Shown piece after piece: positions 33,049 through 41,455 of a DNA stretch of 49,121 nucleotides. Made by a program: the position numbers and the translations under genes. This DNA comes from Siminovitchia fortis. Lineage in GTDB: Bacteria > Bacillota > Bacilli > Bacillales > Bacillaceae_C. Each line of letters starts with the position of its first letter. The first letter of the stretch is position 1. The DNA lies in assembly GCF_003605365.2 (NCBI RefSeq), contig NZ_QYTU02000027.1, positions 1-49,121 on the forward strand, read 5' to 3'. Under the pieces are notes generated by a model that was not told where the DNA came from, searched no databases, and saw only the letters and a list, made by a program, of their open reading frames with translations.

Positions 33049-34074
33049 TTGAAGCGTTTGTTGCCTGCAGTGCTTGCGGCAGTCCTTGCCATCTGGGCGC
33101 TGCCATTATCCGCTTTTGCGGCGGTGGATCCGAAAGATCCAGAGTTTCAAAAATATTTAGAAAGAATTGGAATGTCTGAGGAAGATTTTGTTACATATTT
33201 TGAGGATGTCCATGATTTCACGCTTGAAGATTTCGATTCTGTTAAAGAAATAAAAGATTACTTGGGCGACCCAATAAATAAAGAAAACCTGAACGCCCTG
33301 CTTGCCGACTACGGCATGACAAAGAAAGAATTGGAGCAGCTTCTTGCGGAAAACGGAATGTCTTTGGGTGATTTTGTTTTTATTGATGATTTAGAGGCTG
33401 AGATCTTGTATTTGGCTTTTGACTCAATCGATGAAGACGCGATCATTGAAGCCCTTGCCGGATTTGGCCTGACTAATGACGAAATGCAAAAATTGGAAGC
33501 TCACTTGGAAAAAGTTCTTGAAAATTCTGATCAGGAAGCATTTTTAGCCAAACTGTTAAACTTGGGGGACCGCTTGATGTCCTTCCCGGAATTTGACAGC
33601 GCATCTGAGCTTACACCAGGCCAGATCGCAGAGCTGCTCAGCATTTGGGACGAGCTCTTGGACCTTCTACAATTAAAAGTAGATTACTATTTAGTAAAAG
33701 ACGGCATTGAAACGCCTATTTCTCTATCAGCATTAATTCAAATGGATACAATCAACGGTGCTGACTTGCTCATAAAAATTTATTCCAAAGATGGCCAATT
33801 CCTTGCCGACCTGCTGATTACAAAAGAAATGTTTGGCTCTGATCTTTTGAATAATGCCGGACAAAAAATAAACAAGGTGGAAACGGCAACCAAAGCTTCC
33901 GCCAAAAAGCCGGTTGCCAAAACAGTCAAGGGTAAAAAGCCTGTTGTCAAAACCGTTAATGGCGGAAAACTTCCAAACACAGCGGGAGGCTACCTTCCTC
34001 AGACAGCTGCCGGACTTGCGTTTATTATCTTAGGTGCCTTCTTATTCCGTAAATTCAAAGCTAAAGGTGCATGA
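33049..34074 (+). CDS. Processed acidic surface protein, class D sortase substrate
   Basis: The 341-residue protein has a signal peptide (to about 24, SAFAAVDP) and an acidic, helical body with recurring short units (GMSEEDFVTYF, GMTKKELEQLL, GMSLGDFVF, GLTNDEMQKL) that look like degenerate EF-hand-sized helical repeats. A Lys/Val-rich linker with two KKPVxKTVxG repeats (about 285-304) follows, then the sorting region: LPNTAGG (about 308) and LPQTAAG (about 316) before a single helix and RKFKAK. The start is TTG 33049 after GGGGGAG. It overlaps the sortase gene by ATGA. The type matches the family annotated as processed acidic surface protein; its role is unknown. Confidence 0.85.
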   Translation: MKRLLPAVLAAVLAIWALPLSAFAAVDPKDPEFQKYLERIGMSEEDFVTYFEDVHDFTLEDFDSVKEIKDYLGDPINKENLNALLADYGMTKKELEQLLAENGMSLGDFVFIDDLEAEILYLAFDSIDEDAIIEALAGFGLTNDEMQKLEAHLEKVLENSDQEAFLAKLLNLGDRLMSFPEFDSASELTPGQIAELLSIWDELLDLLQLKVDYYLVKDGIETPISLSALIQMDTINGADLLIKIYSKDGQFLADLLITKEMFGSDLLNNAGQKINKVETATKASAKKPVAKTVKGKKPVVKTVNGGKLPNTAGGYLPQTAAGLAFIILGAFLFRKFKAKGA

Positions 34075-34697
34075 TGAAACGTTTCATTCTTCTTGCAGCG
34101 GCAGTTGGATTGATTGGGTTTGGTACTTGGCTTGCCGGGACGAATGCCTTTAAATTTTTGACGGGGTATATGATTTTTACCGTGAATAAAGCCAGTTCAG
34201 AACCTGCACCCGTCAAACAAGAAGAAGCACCTCCTGTAAAAGTGAAACGGGATACAAAAACGGTCGTTTATGAAGAACGCCCTGAAGAAGGCGAAATCAT
34301 CGGCGATTTGATCATCCCCAAGCTGGACGCCACATTGCCGATTTATCATGGAACAGATGAAGACGAACTGGAAAAGGGTGTCGGCCATTATGCTGGCAGC
34401 GTCCTTCCCGGAGAAAAAGATAATTCGGTCCTTTCCGGCCACCGGGATACAGTCTTCAGAAGGCTCGGCGAAGTGGGAAAAGGTGATTTATTGATCGTCA
34501 CCACGTCTAAGGGTGAATTCACGTATAAAATTCGGAAAGTCCGAATTGTGGATGCAGACGACCGGACAGTCATCGTTCCGAAGCCTCGCGCCACCTTGAC
34601 CGTCACCACATGCTATCCGTTCCGCTATATTGGCGATGCGCCGGACCGCTACATTTTGGTCGGCGATTTGATCGAAAGCAAAAAATATGAAGAATGA
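34071..34697 (+). CDS. srtD: Class D sortase
   Basis: The 208-residue transpeptidase has an N-terminal membrane anchor (about 5-28), a charged Pro-rich stalk, and a sortase beta-barrel: GDLIIPKLDATLPIYHG, LEKGVGHYAGSVLPGE, LSGHRDTVF (catalytic His about 122), LTVTTCYPFRYIG (catalytic Cys about 179) and APDRYIL (Arg about 192). The TLTVTTCYPF pattern is typical of class D, which accepts LPNTA-type signals. It is translationally coupled to its presumed only substrate upstream. Confidence 0.93.
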   Translation: MMKRFILLAAAVGLIGFGTWLAGTNAFKFLTGYMIFTVNKASSEPAPVKQEEAPPVKVKRDTKTVVYEERPEEGEIIGDLIIPKLDATLPIYHGTDEDELEKGVGHYAGSVLPGEKDNSVLSGHRDTVFRRLGEVGKGDLLIVTTSKGEFTYKIRKVRIVDADDRTVIVPKPRATLTVTTCYPFRYIGDAPDRYILVGDLIESKKYEE

Positions 34698-34698
34698 C

Positions 34699-34728
34699 AA
34701 GCCGCGCCAGTTGGTGCGGCTTTTTTTT
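34699..34728 (+). terminator. Terminator of the sortase gene
   Basis: AAGCCGC-N10-GCGGCTT followed by eight T, right after the stop codon. The 20-nt repeat array lies beyond it. Confidence 0.9.
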
Positions 34729-34760
34729 GAGATGGGACATGGCGGAGGTTGTTATACGGA

Positions 34761-35508
34761 ATGGGGGCGATTATAAGAGAGTTGGAGCGTTTATAAGAGA
34801 GTTGGAGCGTTTATAAGAGAGTTGGAGCGCTTATAAGAGAGTTGGAGCGCTTATAAGAGAGTTGGAGCGCTTATAAGAGAGTTGGAGCGCTTATAAGAGA
34901 GTTGGAGCGCTTATAAGAGAGTTGGAGCGCTTATAAGAGAGTTGGAGCGCTTATAAGAGAGTTGGAGCGCTTATAAGAGAGTTGGAGCGCTTATAAGAGA
35001 GTTGGAGCGCTTATAAGAGAGTTGGAGCGCTTATAAGAGAGTTGGAGCGCTTATAAGAGAGTTGGAGCGCTTATAAGAGAGTTGGAGCGCTTATAAGAGA
35101 GTTGGAGCGCTTATAAGAGAGTTGGAGCGCTTATAAGAGAGTTGGAGCGCTTATAAGAGAGTTGGAGCGCTTATAAGAGAGTTGGAGCGCTTATAAGAGA
35201 GTTGGAGCGCTTATAAGAGAGTTGGAGCGCTTATAAGAGAGTTGGAGCGCTTATAAGAGAGTTGGAGCGCTTATAAGAGAGTTGGAGCGCTTATAAGAGA
35301 GTTGGAGCGCTTATAAGAGAGTTGGAGCGCTTATAAGAGAGTTGGAGCGCTTATAAGAGAGTTGGAGCGCTTATAAGAGAGTTGGAGCGCTTATAAGAGA
35401 GTTGGAGCGCTTATAAGAGAGTTGGAGCGCTTATAAGAGAGTTGGAGCGCTTATAAGAGAGTTGGAGCGCTTATAAGAGAGTTGGAGCGCTTATAAGAGA
35501 GTTGGAGC
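34761..35508. repeat. Tandem array: 36 full copies of a 20-nt unit
   Basis: The unit GTTGGAGCGCTTATAAGAGA repeats without interruption from 34781 to 35500 (36 full copies). One degenerate copy precedes it (34761-34780) and an 8-nt partial copy (GTTGGAGC) follows, running into a hairpin. Only the first two full copies differ (CGT instead of CGC); the other 34 are identical. The unit contains the palindromes AGCGCT and CTTATAAG. Because 20 is not a multiple of 3, every frame on both strands meets stops, so it is noncoding. It lies between convergent srtD and pxpA. There are no spacers, so it is not CRISPR. Confidence 0.97.
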
Positions 35509-35545
35509 AGCCGGCGGAAGGATTCTCCTTCCCGGCTGCTCCAAC
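35501..35545. repeat. Hairpin closing the 20-nt repeat array
   Basis: GTTGGAGCAGCCGG (35501-35514) and its exact reverse complement CCGGCTGCTCCAAC (35532-35545) enclose a second stem GAAGGA-TTC-TCCTTC. The left arm begins with the first 8 nt of the array unit, so the array grows directly out of the hairpin arm. It may also act as a terminator of the converging transcripts. Confidence 0.9.
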
Positions 35546-35575
35546 TCTCCCAAATAGAAGGCAAAAACCCGGTTC

Positions 35576-36349
35576 CTACCTCCCTAAAAACTTCCCAATC
35601 GGCTCCACCTGAATTCCTGCCTTCTTCAAGGCTTCAGGGATAGCCCGGGCAAATTCCAGGGCACTCTCCCCATCTCCATGAATGCAGACGGTTTCCGCCT
35701 GGATGGAAATATCCTTCCCCTGTACTGTCTTCACCTTATTCTCTTTGACCATCCGGATCACTTGTCCTGCCGCCGGTTCATGATCGGTGATTAAGGCATT
35801 TTTTTTAAGTCTGGGAGTGAGTGTGCCATCAAGCTGGTAGGTCCGGTCGGAAAAAACTTCGTTTGCGGTCCTGAGCCCTATTCTCTTTCCGGCCTTGACG
35901 AGTTCCGCTCCCGCCAATCCGAAAAGGATCAATTCCGGATCAACTTTGTATACGGCTTCGGCGATGGCTTCAGCAAGTGCCGCATCTTTGGCTGCCATGT
36001 TGAATAAAGCGCCGTGGGGTTTGACGTGCTGCAGCTTGCCTCCTTCGGATTTGACGAACGCCTGCAATGCACCGGTCTGGTAGACTACTAGATCATAGGC
36101 TTCCTCGGGGGAAATGTTGATTTCCCTGCGCCCGAATCCCTGCAGGTCCGGCAGCCCCGGATGGGCCCCGATTGCCACGTTTTTCCCCAATGCTTTCCTC
36201 ACGGTTCTTTTTATTGTTGACGGGTCTCCTGCATGGAACCCGCAGGCGATGTTGGCGGATGTGATATAGTCCAGAAGCAGATCGTCGTTTCCAACGACAA
36301 AGCGTCCGAAGCTTTCGCCCATGTCACAGTTGAGGTCCACTTTGTACAT
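35576..36349 (-). CDS. pxpA: 5-oxoprolinase subunit A (LamB/YcsF family)
   Basis: The 257-residue protein carries the family signature at its N-terminus ([13 protein letters not shown]), [49 protein letters not shown] and AIHGDGE-like [12 protein letters not shown]. With PxpB and PxpC it cleaves 5-oxoproline (pyroglutamate) to glutamate using ATP. GGAGG precedes the ATG; the start overlaps the pxpC end by 26 nt. It is last in pxpB-pxpC-pxpA. Confidence 0.93.
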   Translation of the reverse strand: MYKVDLNCDMGESFGRFVVGNDDLLLDYITSANIACGFHAGDPSTIKRTVRKALGKNVAIGAHPGLPDLQGFGRREINISPEEAYDLVVYQTGALQAFVKSEGGKLQHVKPHGALFNMAAKDAALAEAIAEAVYKVDPELILFGLAGAELVKAGKRIGLRTANEVFSDRTYQLDGTLTPRLKKNALITDHEPAAGQVIRMVKENKVKTVQGKDISIQAETVCIHGDGESALEFARAIPEALKKAGIQVEPIGKFLGR

Positions 36350-37364
36350 TCATTTTTCCTCCCGGTTTATTTTTAAAAAAAATTCCCCGTTTCACTTGCT
36401 CTATGAGCTTTTCTCTCTCAATATATAAGACTTGCGCTTCTTGGGGGCTGATTTCAGTAAAAGAGATTCGTTCCCCCGGCTTTGTCTGTGCAACAACCGA
36501 CAGATCGACCGATGCAATTTGCCCGATTTTCGGGTATCCTCCAACGGTTTGGCGGTCTGCCATCAAAATGATTGGTCTCCCGTCAGGAGGAACCTGGATC
36601 GACCCGAAGTTGATGGCATCGGAGATCATGTCCCGCTGCTGCTTGAGATTCAAAGGCCGTCCCTCCAACCGATAGCCCATTCTGTCAGATTGAGCAGTCA
36701 CTTCATATTCTTTTTGATAAAAATCGATCTGGCTTTTTGCGTCAAACCAATGAAACTGCGGACCTTTGATCGCCCGGATTGCCGCAGGCCGTTTCATAGA
36801 GGGATAAATATCTCGAGCGACGCACCAGCTGCTTGCGGTAAAGGGCCTGCCGTCATTTCTCCCTGTTAACGCATTTATTAGTTTTTCTGAGACGTTGGAA
36901 AGCGGTCCAAATGGAATTTTATCACCAGCCTGCAAAGCGCGCCCCAGATACCCTCCAAGGCCGGCACGCAAATAGGTTGACTTGCTTCCCATCACAGCCT
37001 GTACGTCAAGTCCGCCAGCAACGGCCAAATAGGCCCTGCAGCCTTGTTTCGCATATCCAAAGGCCAATTTTGCCCCTTTTTTTATAAAAACAGGACGCCA
37101 CATAGGCACAGGCTCACCATTTGCCAAAGGATTCAGATCACCGCCGCAAATGGAGATCAGGGCATCTGTTTCAAACTGTATAACCGGCCCCGACAAAGTC
37201 ATTTCAAGCGTGGCTTCGCTTTCCGGGTTGCCAACAAGTACATTCGCCAGCCGGCAAGCGAGCGGATCCATCGCCCCGCTTACGATAACGCCATATTTTT
37301 GGAATCCGGTTCTCCCCAAATCTTGAATTGTATCCAGCAGTCCGGGCTTCAAAATTCGAATCAT
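36324..37364 (-). CDS. pxpC: 5-oxoprolinase subunit C (KipA/biotin-dependent carboxyltransferase type)
   Basis: The 346-residue protein shows [87 protein letters not shown] and [20 protein letters not shown] in adjoining stretches, and [11 protein letters not shown]. In B. subtilis the equivalent was first named KipA. It pairs with PxpB to activate and ring-open 5-oxoproline. Its ATG overlaps the pxpB stop. Confidence 0.93.
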   Translation of the reverse strand: MIRILKPGLLDTIQDLGRTGFQKYGVIVSGAMDPLACRLANVLVGNPESEATLEMTLSGPVIQFETDALISICGGDLNPLANGEPVPMWRPVFIKKGAKLAFGYAKQGCRAYLAVAGGLDVQAVMGSKSTYLRAGLGGYLGRALQAGDKIPFGPLSNVSEKLINALTGRNDGRPFTASSWCVARDIYPSMKRPAAIRAIKGPQFHWFDAKSQIDFYQKEYEVTAQSDRMGYRLEGRPLNLKQQRDMISDAINFGSIQVPPDGRPIILMADRQTVGGYPKIGQIASVDLSVVAQTKPGERISFTEISPQEAQVLYIEREKLIEQVKRGIFFKNKPGGKMNVQSGPQL

Positions 37365-38074
37365 AACTGCGAATTCCTCCGATGATGGTACTCTTCTGCG
37401 CTGATTGGATTGAACTTGATCCTGTCCCCTGCCTGCAGCAATGAAGGCTCCTCTTTTTCAGGCTGAAAAAGGCCGAGCGGCGTTCTGCCGATCAGCTGCC
37501 AGCCGCCCGGTGTTTCAATAGGGTAGATACCAGTTTGGCTGCCGGCAATTCCCAACGATCCGGAAGGGATTTTCTGTCTTGGCGTGGCTCGTCTTGGAGC
37601 GGCAATTTTTTCGGACATTCCGCCCAAGAATGGGAAACCCGGCGCAAATCCGATCATATAAACAAGATATTCTCTGCTTGAATGAATATGGATGACTTCT
37701 TCTGGAGTCAGACCGTTATGTTTTGCGACAAATGGCAAATCCGGGCCGAACTCGCCGCCATAGCAGATTGGAATCTCAACGTTTCTTTGCTTGTTTTTAG
37801 TATCTGTCGAACAGGCGGATAAAATTTCTCCTATTTTTTTGGAGACCGTTTCATATGGAAGCTCATGTTCTTTTGCCAGCTTGGCTGCTTGATAAGGATC
37901 ATAATACAAGGTGACGGCTGTAAAAGTCGGCACATATTCTATTTGCCATTCCTCATTGTTTTCATCCAAAAGGCGGCTAACTGTTTGAACCTTCCGCTGT
38001 GTCTCTTCATTGATTTCAGTACTCAGTTCTATGACCACCGCGTTATCTCCGAGCATGTGCAGTTTGTAATCCAT
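37361..38074 (-). CDS. pxpB: 5-oxoprolinase subunit B (KipI family)
   Basis: The 237-residue protein has LGDNAVVIELSTEIN, ICYGGEFGPDLPFVAKHNGL, YMIGFAPGFPFLGGM, RATPRQKIPSGSLGIAG, GIYPIETPGGWQLIGRTP and FNPISAEEY, matching KipI/PxpB. In B. subtilis this protein was first described as an inhibitor of sporulation kinase KinA; the oxoprolinase role is now accepted. GAGGTGA precedes the ATG. First gene of the operon. Confidence 0.93.
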   Translation of the reverse strand: MDYKLHMLGDNAVVIELSTEINEETQRKVQTVSRLLDENNEEWQIEYVPTFTAVTLYYDPYQAAKLAKEHELPYETVSKKIGEILSACSTDTKNKQRNVEIPICYGGEFGPDLPFVAKHNGLTPEEVIHIHSSREYLVYMIGFAPGFPFLGGMSEKIAAPRRATPRQKIPSGSLGIAGSQTGIYPIETPGGWQLIGRTPLGLFQPEKEEPSLLQAGDRIKFNPISAEEYHHRRNSQL

Positions 38075-38463
38075 GTCTTCACCTCAATGAATTGTCCGGG
38101 TTCCAAACACTCAATTTCAGTGGGAGCAACTTAATGTGCAGGTGCCGGGCACCTTGATGGCTTTATTTTATCATATTAAAGCGGATTGAGGATTTCAGAT
38201 TGCGTCGGAGGGGCCAGGCCCCTGCTACTTTAAAGCATTAATAGGGGTCTGTCCCCCGACGCTTTAAAGCGCTAATACTTTAATTTGGTGGGGGACAGGC
38301 CCCTTGTTCAAATTGATTCGATTTCACTAGCTTTTTTTAACAATCCATGGGTATGATAATTTATGACAATTTTTTTAACGTCGTGTCAAATGTTTGAATC
38401 CCACGGTTAACATTGTTATGGTAAGGCATGTTGGTCTCCATTTCAGGAAGGAGAGAATTTGTT
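38075..38463. other. pxpB / BCCT divergent region
   Basis: This gap holds a short GGTGCCGGGCACC palindrome near 38140 and the GGGGACAGGCCCC-family repeat at 38205-38306. GGAAGGAGAG at about 38444-38453 serves the BCCT gene. No promoter could be assigned with confidence. Confidence 0.5.
38205..38306. repeat. GGGGACAGGCCCC-family repeat
   Basis: GGAGGGGCCAGGCCCC, GCTACTTTAAAGCATTAATA, GGGGTCTGTCCCCC, GACGCTTTAAAGCGCTAATA, then GGGGGACAGGCCCC. The fullest example of the alternating palindrome and TTTAAAGC linker pattern. Confidence 0.8.
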
Positions 38464-39972
38464 TTGCGGAGTAAAGTCTCAAGTGTTTTTTGGGTATCGG
38501 CTGCCATCTTGATGGTTGCTGTTGTTTTCGGTGTTGCCGCACCTAACCGATTTGAAGCGGCTACATCCAATATAGAGTCTTTGGTCACTTCAGGTTTCGG
38601 ATGGTATTATTTGATTTTAGTCACGGTCGTTGTTGCATTCTGTCTTTTTCTTATCTTTAGCCCAGTTGGATCGATAAAACTGGGAAAGCAGGATGATCAA
38701 CCCGAATTTTCCAAACCGACATGGTTCGCCATGCTGTTTTCCGCGGGCATGGGAATCGGTCTTGTCTTCTGGGGAGCGGCCGAACCGATTTCCCATTATG
38801 CGATCAATCCTCCCACTGCCGATCCCGGTACGGATGCCGCAATCAAAGAATCCATGCGTTTCACATTCTTTCATTGGGGGATCCATGCCTGGTCCGTCTA
38901 TGCTTTGGTCGGCCTGTGCCTCGCCTATTTCAATTTCCGTAAAGACCGGCCTGGTCTGATCAGTGCAACACTAAGTCCCTTGCTGGGAAAATATGCGAAC
39001 AGCAGGCTTGCGATGCTCGTTGACATCATCGCTGTTGTTGCGACCGTTGTCGGCGTGGCGACAACCCTTGGTTTTGGGGCAGTACAAATCAACGGAGGGC
39101 TTGCCTATCTATTCGGAATCCCAAACAATTTCGCTGTCCAATTGATCATTATTGTGATCGTGACAGCTTTATTTGTCATGTCGGCCTGGTCTGGCCTCAG
39201 TAAAGGGATCAAATATTTAAGCAATACGAATATGATACTGGCGGTTATATTAACTGCGCTCGTTTTCATACTGGGCCCAAGCCTGCTCATCCTGAATCTG
39301 TTTACGGACACGATCGGAACTTATGTGCAAAATATTATTGCAATGAGTTTCAGAATTGCGCCGCTTGACCCAGGACACCGGGAATGGATCAATAGTTGGA
39401 CGATCTTTTATTGGGCCTGGTGGATTTCGTGGTCGCCGTTCGTCGGCCTCTTTATTGCCCGCGTTTCCAAAGGAAGGACAATACGTGAATTCATGATCGG
39501 CGTCTTGCTCCTCCCTGTCATCGTCAGCTTTATTTGGTTTGCCGTCTTTGGAACAACGGCTATTGACGTTCAGATGTCCGGTGCTGCCGATCTGACAAAA
39601 TACGCAACGGAGGAAGTGCTTTTTGCCGTCTTTAATGAAATGCCGTTTTCGACGGTTCTTTCAGTGATTGCCGTCATCTTGATCGGAATATTTTTTATCA
39701 CCTCTGCAGATTCAGCCACATTTGTGCTCGGAATGCAGACGTCATACGGCTCCTTGACGCCGCCTAACAGTATAAAAGTGGTGTGGGGCTTCTTCCTTGC
39801 GGCGATGGCTTCCATTCTTCTATTCAGCGGCGGTCTGCAGGCATTACAAAACGCGCTGATCATTGCGGCATTCCCCTTTTCAATCATCATGATATTAATG
39901 ATGATTTCCATCTACAAGATGCTTCGCCAAGAACGGAGAGAATTGGGCCTTCACAGGAAAAGAAGGGCTTAA
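38464..39972 (+). CDS. BCCT family betaine/choline/carnitine transporter
   Basis: The 502-residue protein has 12 membrane helices and the BCCT landmarks [38 protein letters not shown] and [32 protein letters not shown] (in adjoining pieces), the aromatic substrate box and glycine-rich segment. It is a Na+-coupled symporter for compatible solutes, similar to OpuD; substrate is not readable. TTG 38464 is proposed because GGAAGGAG lies about 10 nt upstream; ATG 38428 has no suitably spaced site. There is no C-terminal regulatory extension. Confidence 0.88.
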   Translation: MRSKVSSVFWVSAAILMVAVVFGVAAPNRFEAATSNIESLVTSGFGWYYLILVTVVVAFCLFLIFSPVGSIKLGKQDDQPEFSKPTWFAMLFSAGMGIGLVFWGAAEPISHYAINPPTADPGTDAAIKESMRFTFFHWGIHAWSVYALVGLCLAYFNFRKDRPGLISATLSPLLGKYANSRLAMLVDIIAVVATVVGVATTLGFGAVQINGGLAYLFGIPNNFAVQLIIIVIVTALFVMSAWSGLSKGIKYLSNTNMILAVILTALVFILGPSLLILNLFTDTIGTYVQNIIAMSFRIAPLDPGHREWINSWTIFYWAWWISWSPFVGLFIARVSKGRTIREFMIGVLLLPVIVSFIWFAVFGTTAIDVQMSGAADLTKYATEEVLFAVFNEMPFSTVLSVIAVILIGIFFITSADSATFVLGMQTSYGSLTPPNSIKVVWGFFLAAMASILLFSGGLQALQNALIIAAFPFSIIMILMMISIYKMLRQERRELGLHRKRRA

Positions 39973-40004
39973 TGCGAAGCCCGGATTTTTCTTTTAATCA
40001 TTGT

Positions 40005-40054
40005 GAGTTGCAGGAGCCTGCTGCCAGACAGCAAGCTCCTGCAGCTCTTTTTTT
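40005..40054 (+). terminator. Terminator of the BCCT gene
   Basis: GAGTTGCAGGAGC pairs with GCTCCTGCAGCTC around an inner TGCTG-CCAGA-CAGCA stem, then TTTTTTT. Confidence 0.9.
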
Positions 40055-40201
40055 GGTTGTAAAATGATGACAGGGGGCCTAGTGCAGGACGCTGATCCTG
40101 CCAACGGAAGGGAGATCCTAATGCCGACAAAGCCACAGGACGTTGCGGCCTGAGGCGGCCAGGCGCCCGGGAGGCCGGGATGTGAGATGGCTTTTTTGAA
40201 A

Positions 40202-40260
40202 TGGAGCGCTTATAAGAGAGTTGGAGCGCAGGCCGCCGTCCCGGCAGCCTGCGCTCCAAC
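40202..40260. repeat. Single copy of the 20-nt unit with its hairpin
   Basis: TGGAGCGCTTATAAGAGAGT at 40202-40221 equals one unit of the 34.8-kb array. It leads straight into a perfect 14-bp hairpin, GTTGGAGCGCAGGC (40220-40233) and GCCTGCGCTCCAAC (40247-40260), followed by TCGTTCTTATTTTTT. Same design as the large array but with only about one repeat. It lies between the convergent BCCT and hpaF genes. Confidence 0.9.
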
Positions 40261-40266
40261 TCGTTC

Positions 40267-40650
40267 TTATTTTTTGTATCGCTTGTGAATGTTATTCTGT
40301 TTGTAAGTCGGCCTTGTAAATTCTTCCACTTCCATTGACAATGCGAGGTATCTTTTTTCAAATAAGTCGGCGAAGTGCTCTTTCACGACTTCAAACAGTT
40401 TGTCGCACGCCGCCGTCAGCTGCTCTTCTGAACGGCCGCCGCCGATTTTCAGCGCGACATGAACGAATGCATCATCTTCCGATCCGTCGGCGACGACATA
40501 ATCTTGCAGTTCGATGGCACGGGAGCGAATTCCCGCGATTGGAAAGACGCCGCCGCTGTCGATGAGCGACGCGTTGATTTTTTTCAGCAGGCCGCCGATT
40601 TCGGCTTCCTCTTTAATGTTATCCGTGTATTCAACGATGACATGAGGCAT
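40267..40650 (-). CDS. hpaF: 5-carboxymethyl-2-hydroxymuconate delta-isomerase
   Basis: The 127-residue protein begins MPHVIVEYTDN; the Pro after Met is the catalytic base in this tautomerase-fold family. Further matches are GVFPIAGIRSRAIELQDYVVADG and FVHVALKIGGGRS. It isomerizes CHM in homoprotocatechuate (3,4-dihydroxyphenylacetate) breakdown. GGAGG precedes the ATG. Last gene of the hpa cluster. Confidence 0.92.
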   Translation of the reverse strand: MPHVIVEYTDNIKEEAEIGGLLKKINASLIDSGGVFPIAGIRSRAIELQDYVVADGSEDDAFVHVALKIGGGRSEEQLTAACDKLFEVVKEHFADLFEKRYLALSMEVEEFTRPTYKQNNIHKRYKK

Positions 40651-40669
40651 CTGCGATCCACCTCCTTAT

Positions 40670-41455
40670 TTATTTGGCTGCACTTTTTTCAGGGCTGCTT
40701 TTTATGGAAAAAACTTCATCTCCAACGATCGTATTTTTTAACTGGCCAAGCCCTTCGACTTCCGTGATGACTTCATCTCCTGGAACGACGTCCACCGTTC
40801 CTTTCGGTGTTCCAGTTAAAATGATGTCATTTTCATCCAGTGTCATGAAGCTGCTCAAGTATTCAATCAGGTAAGGAACGTCGAAAATCATATCCTTTGT
40901 TGTCCCTTCCTGTTTCAGTTCGCCGTTCACATAGGTGCGGAGTTTCAGATTCATCGGATCTTTTATATCAGCAGCATCCACAAACCACGGTCCGAGCGGT
41001 GTACATGTGTCGCGGTTTTTCACCCGGAGGTTCGGCCGATAGTAATTTTCCAGATAATCCCGAAGTGCGTAGTCGTTCGCGATTGTGTAACCCTTGACGT
41101 AATCATAGGCATCTTCGCGCTTCACATTCTTTGCTTTTTTCCCGATTATAACTGCCAGCTCGCACTCATAGTGCATGTATGTAACGTCTGCCGGCCGCCG
41201 TGTCTGCGCATTGTGGCCAATAAATGTATTCGGCCCTTTTAAAAAGACCAATGGCTCTTCAGGCGCTTTAAAAGCAAGCTCGCCTGCGTGGTCAGAATAA
41301 TTCAATGCGAGAACGAATGTAGTTCTCGGTTCGATGGGAGGAAGCCATACGACTTCATCTTCGGAAACGATCCGGCCGTCCAAAAGTTCAATTTTTCCAT
41401 CCTTTTCAACAGCATCGTGCACCGCGCCAAAGCAAGCTACCCGTGCCTGTTTCAT
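40670..41455 (-). CDS. hpaG2: FAH-family isomerase/decarboxylase of homoprotocatechuate pathway
   Basis: The 261-residue fumarylacetoacetate hydrolase-fold protein has metal ligands in YMHYECELAVIIGK (two Glu) and YTIANDYALRDY (Asp), plus FLKGPNTFIG, TPLGPWFVDAADI and ILTGTPKGTVDVVPGD. It resembles the C-terminal half of bifunctional HpaG, which acts in OPET decarboxylation/isomerization. It overlaps hpaG1 by ATGA, so the two halves are separate coupled genes here. Which half does which reaction is from family knowledge. Confidence 0.88.
   Translation of the reverse strand: MKQARVACFGAVHDAVEKDGKIELLDGRIVSEDEVVWLPPIEPRTTFVLALNYSDHAGELAFKAPEEPLVFLKGPNTFIGHNAQTRRPADVTYMHYECELAVIIGKKAKNVKREDAYDYVKGYTIANDYALRDYLENYYRPNLRVKNRDTCTPLGPWFVDAADIKDPMNLKLRTYVNGELKQEGTTKDMIFDVPYLIEYLSSFMTLDENDIILTGTPKGTVDVVPGDEVITEVEGLGQLKNTIVGDEVFSIKSSPEKSAAK

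Noticed and set aside
34781-35500. Plasmid-type iterons or a replication origin
   Set aside because: The 20-nt length fits iterons, but no Rep gene or DnaA boxes are nearby, the context is chromosomal housekeeping genes, and 36 identical copies is far more than usual.
34781-35508. CRISPR array
   Set aside because: Units are contiguous and identical with no spacers, and no cas genes are present.
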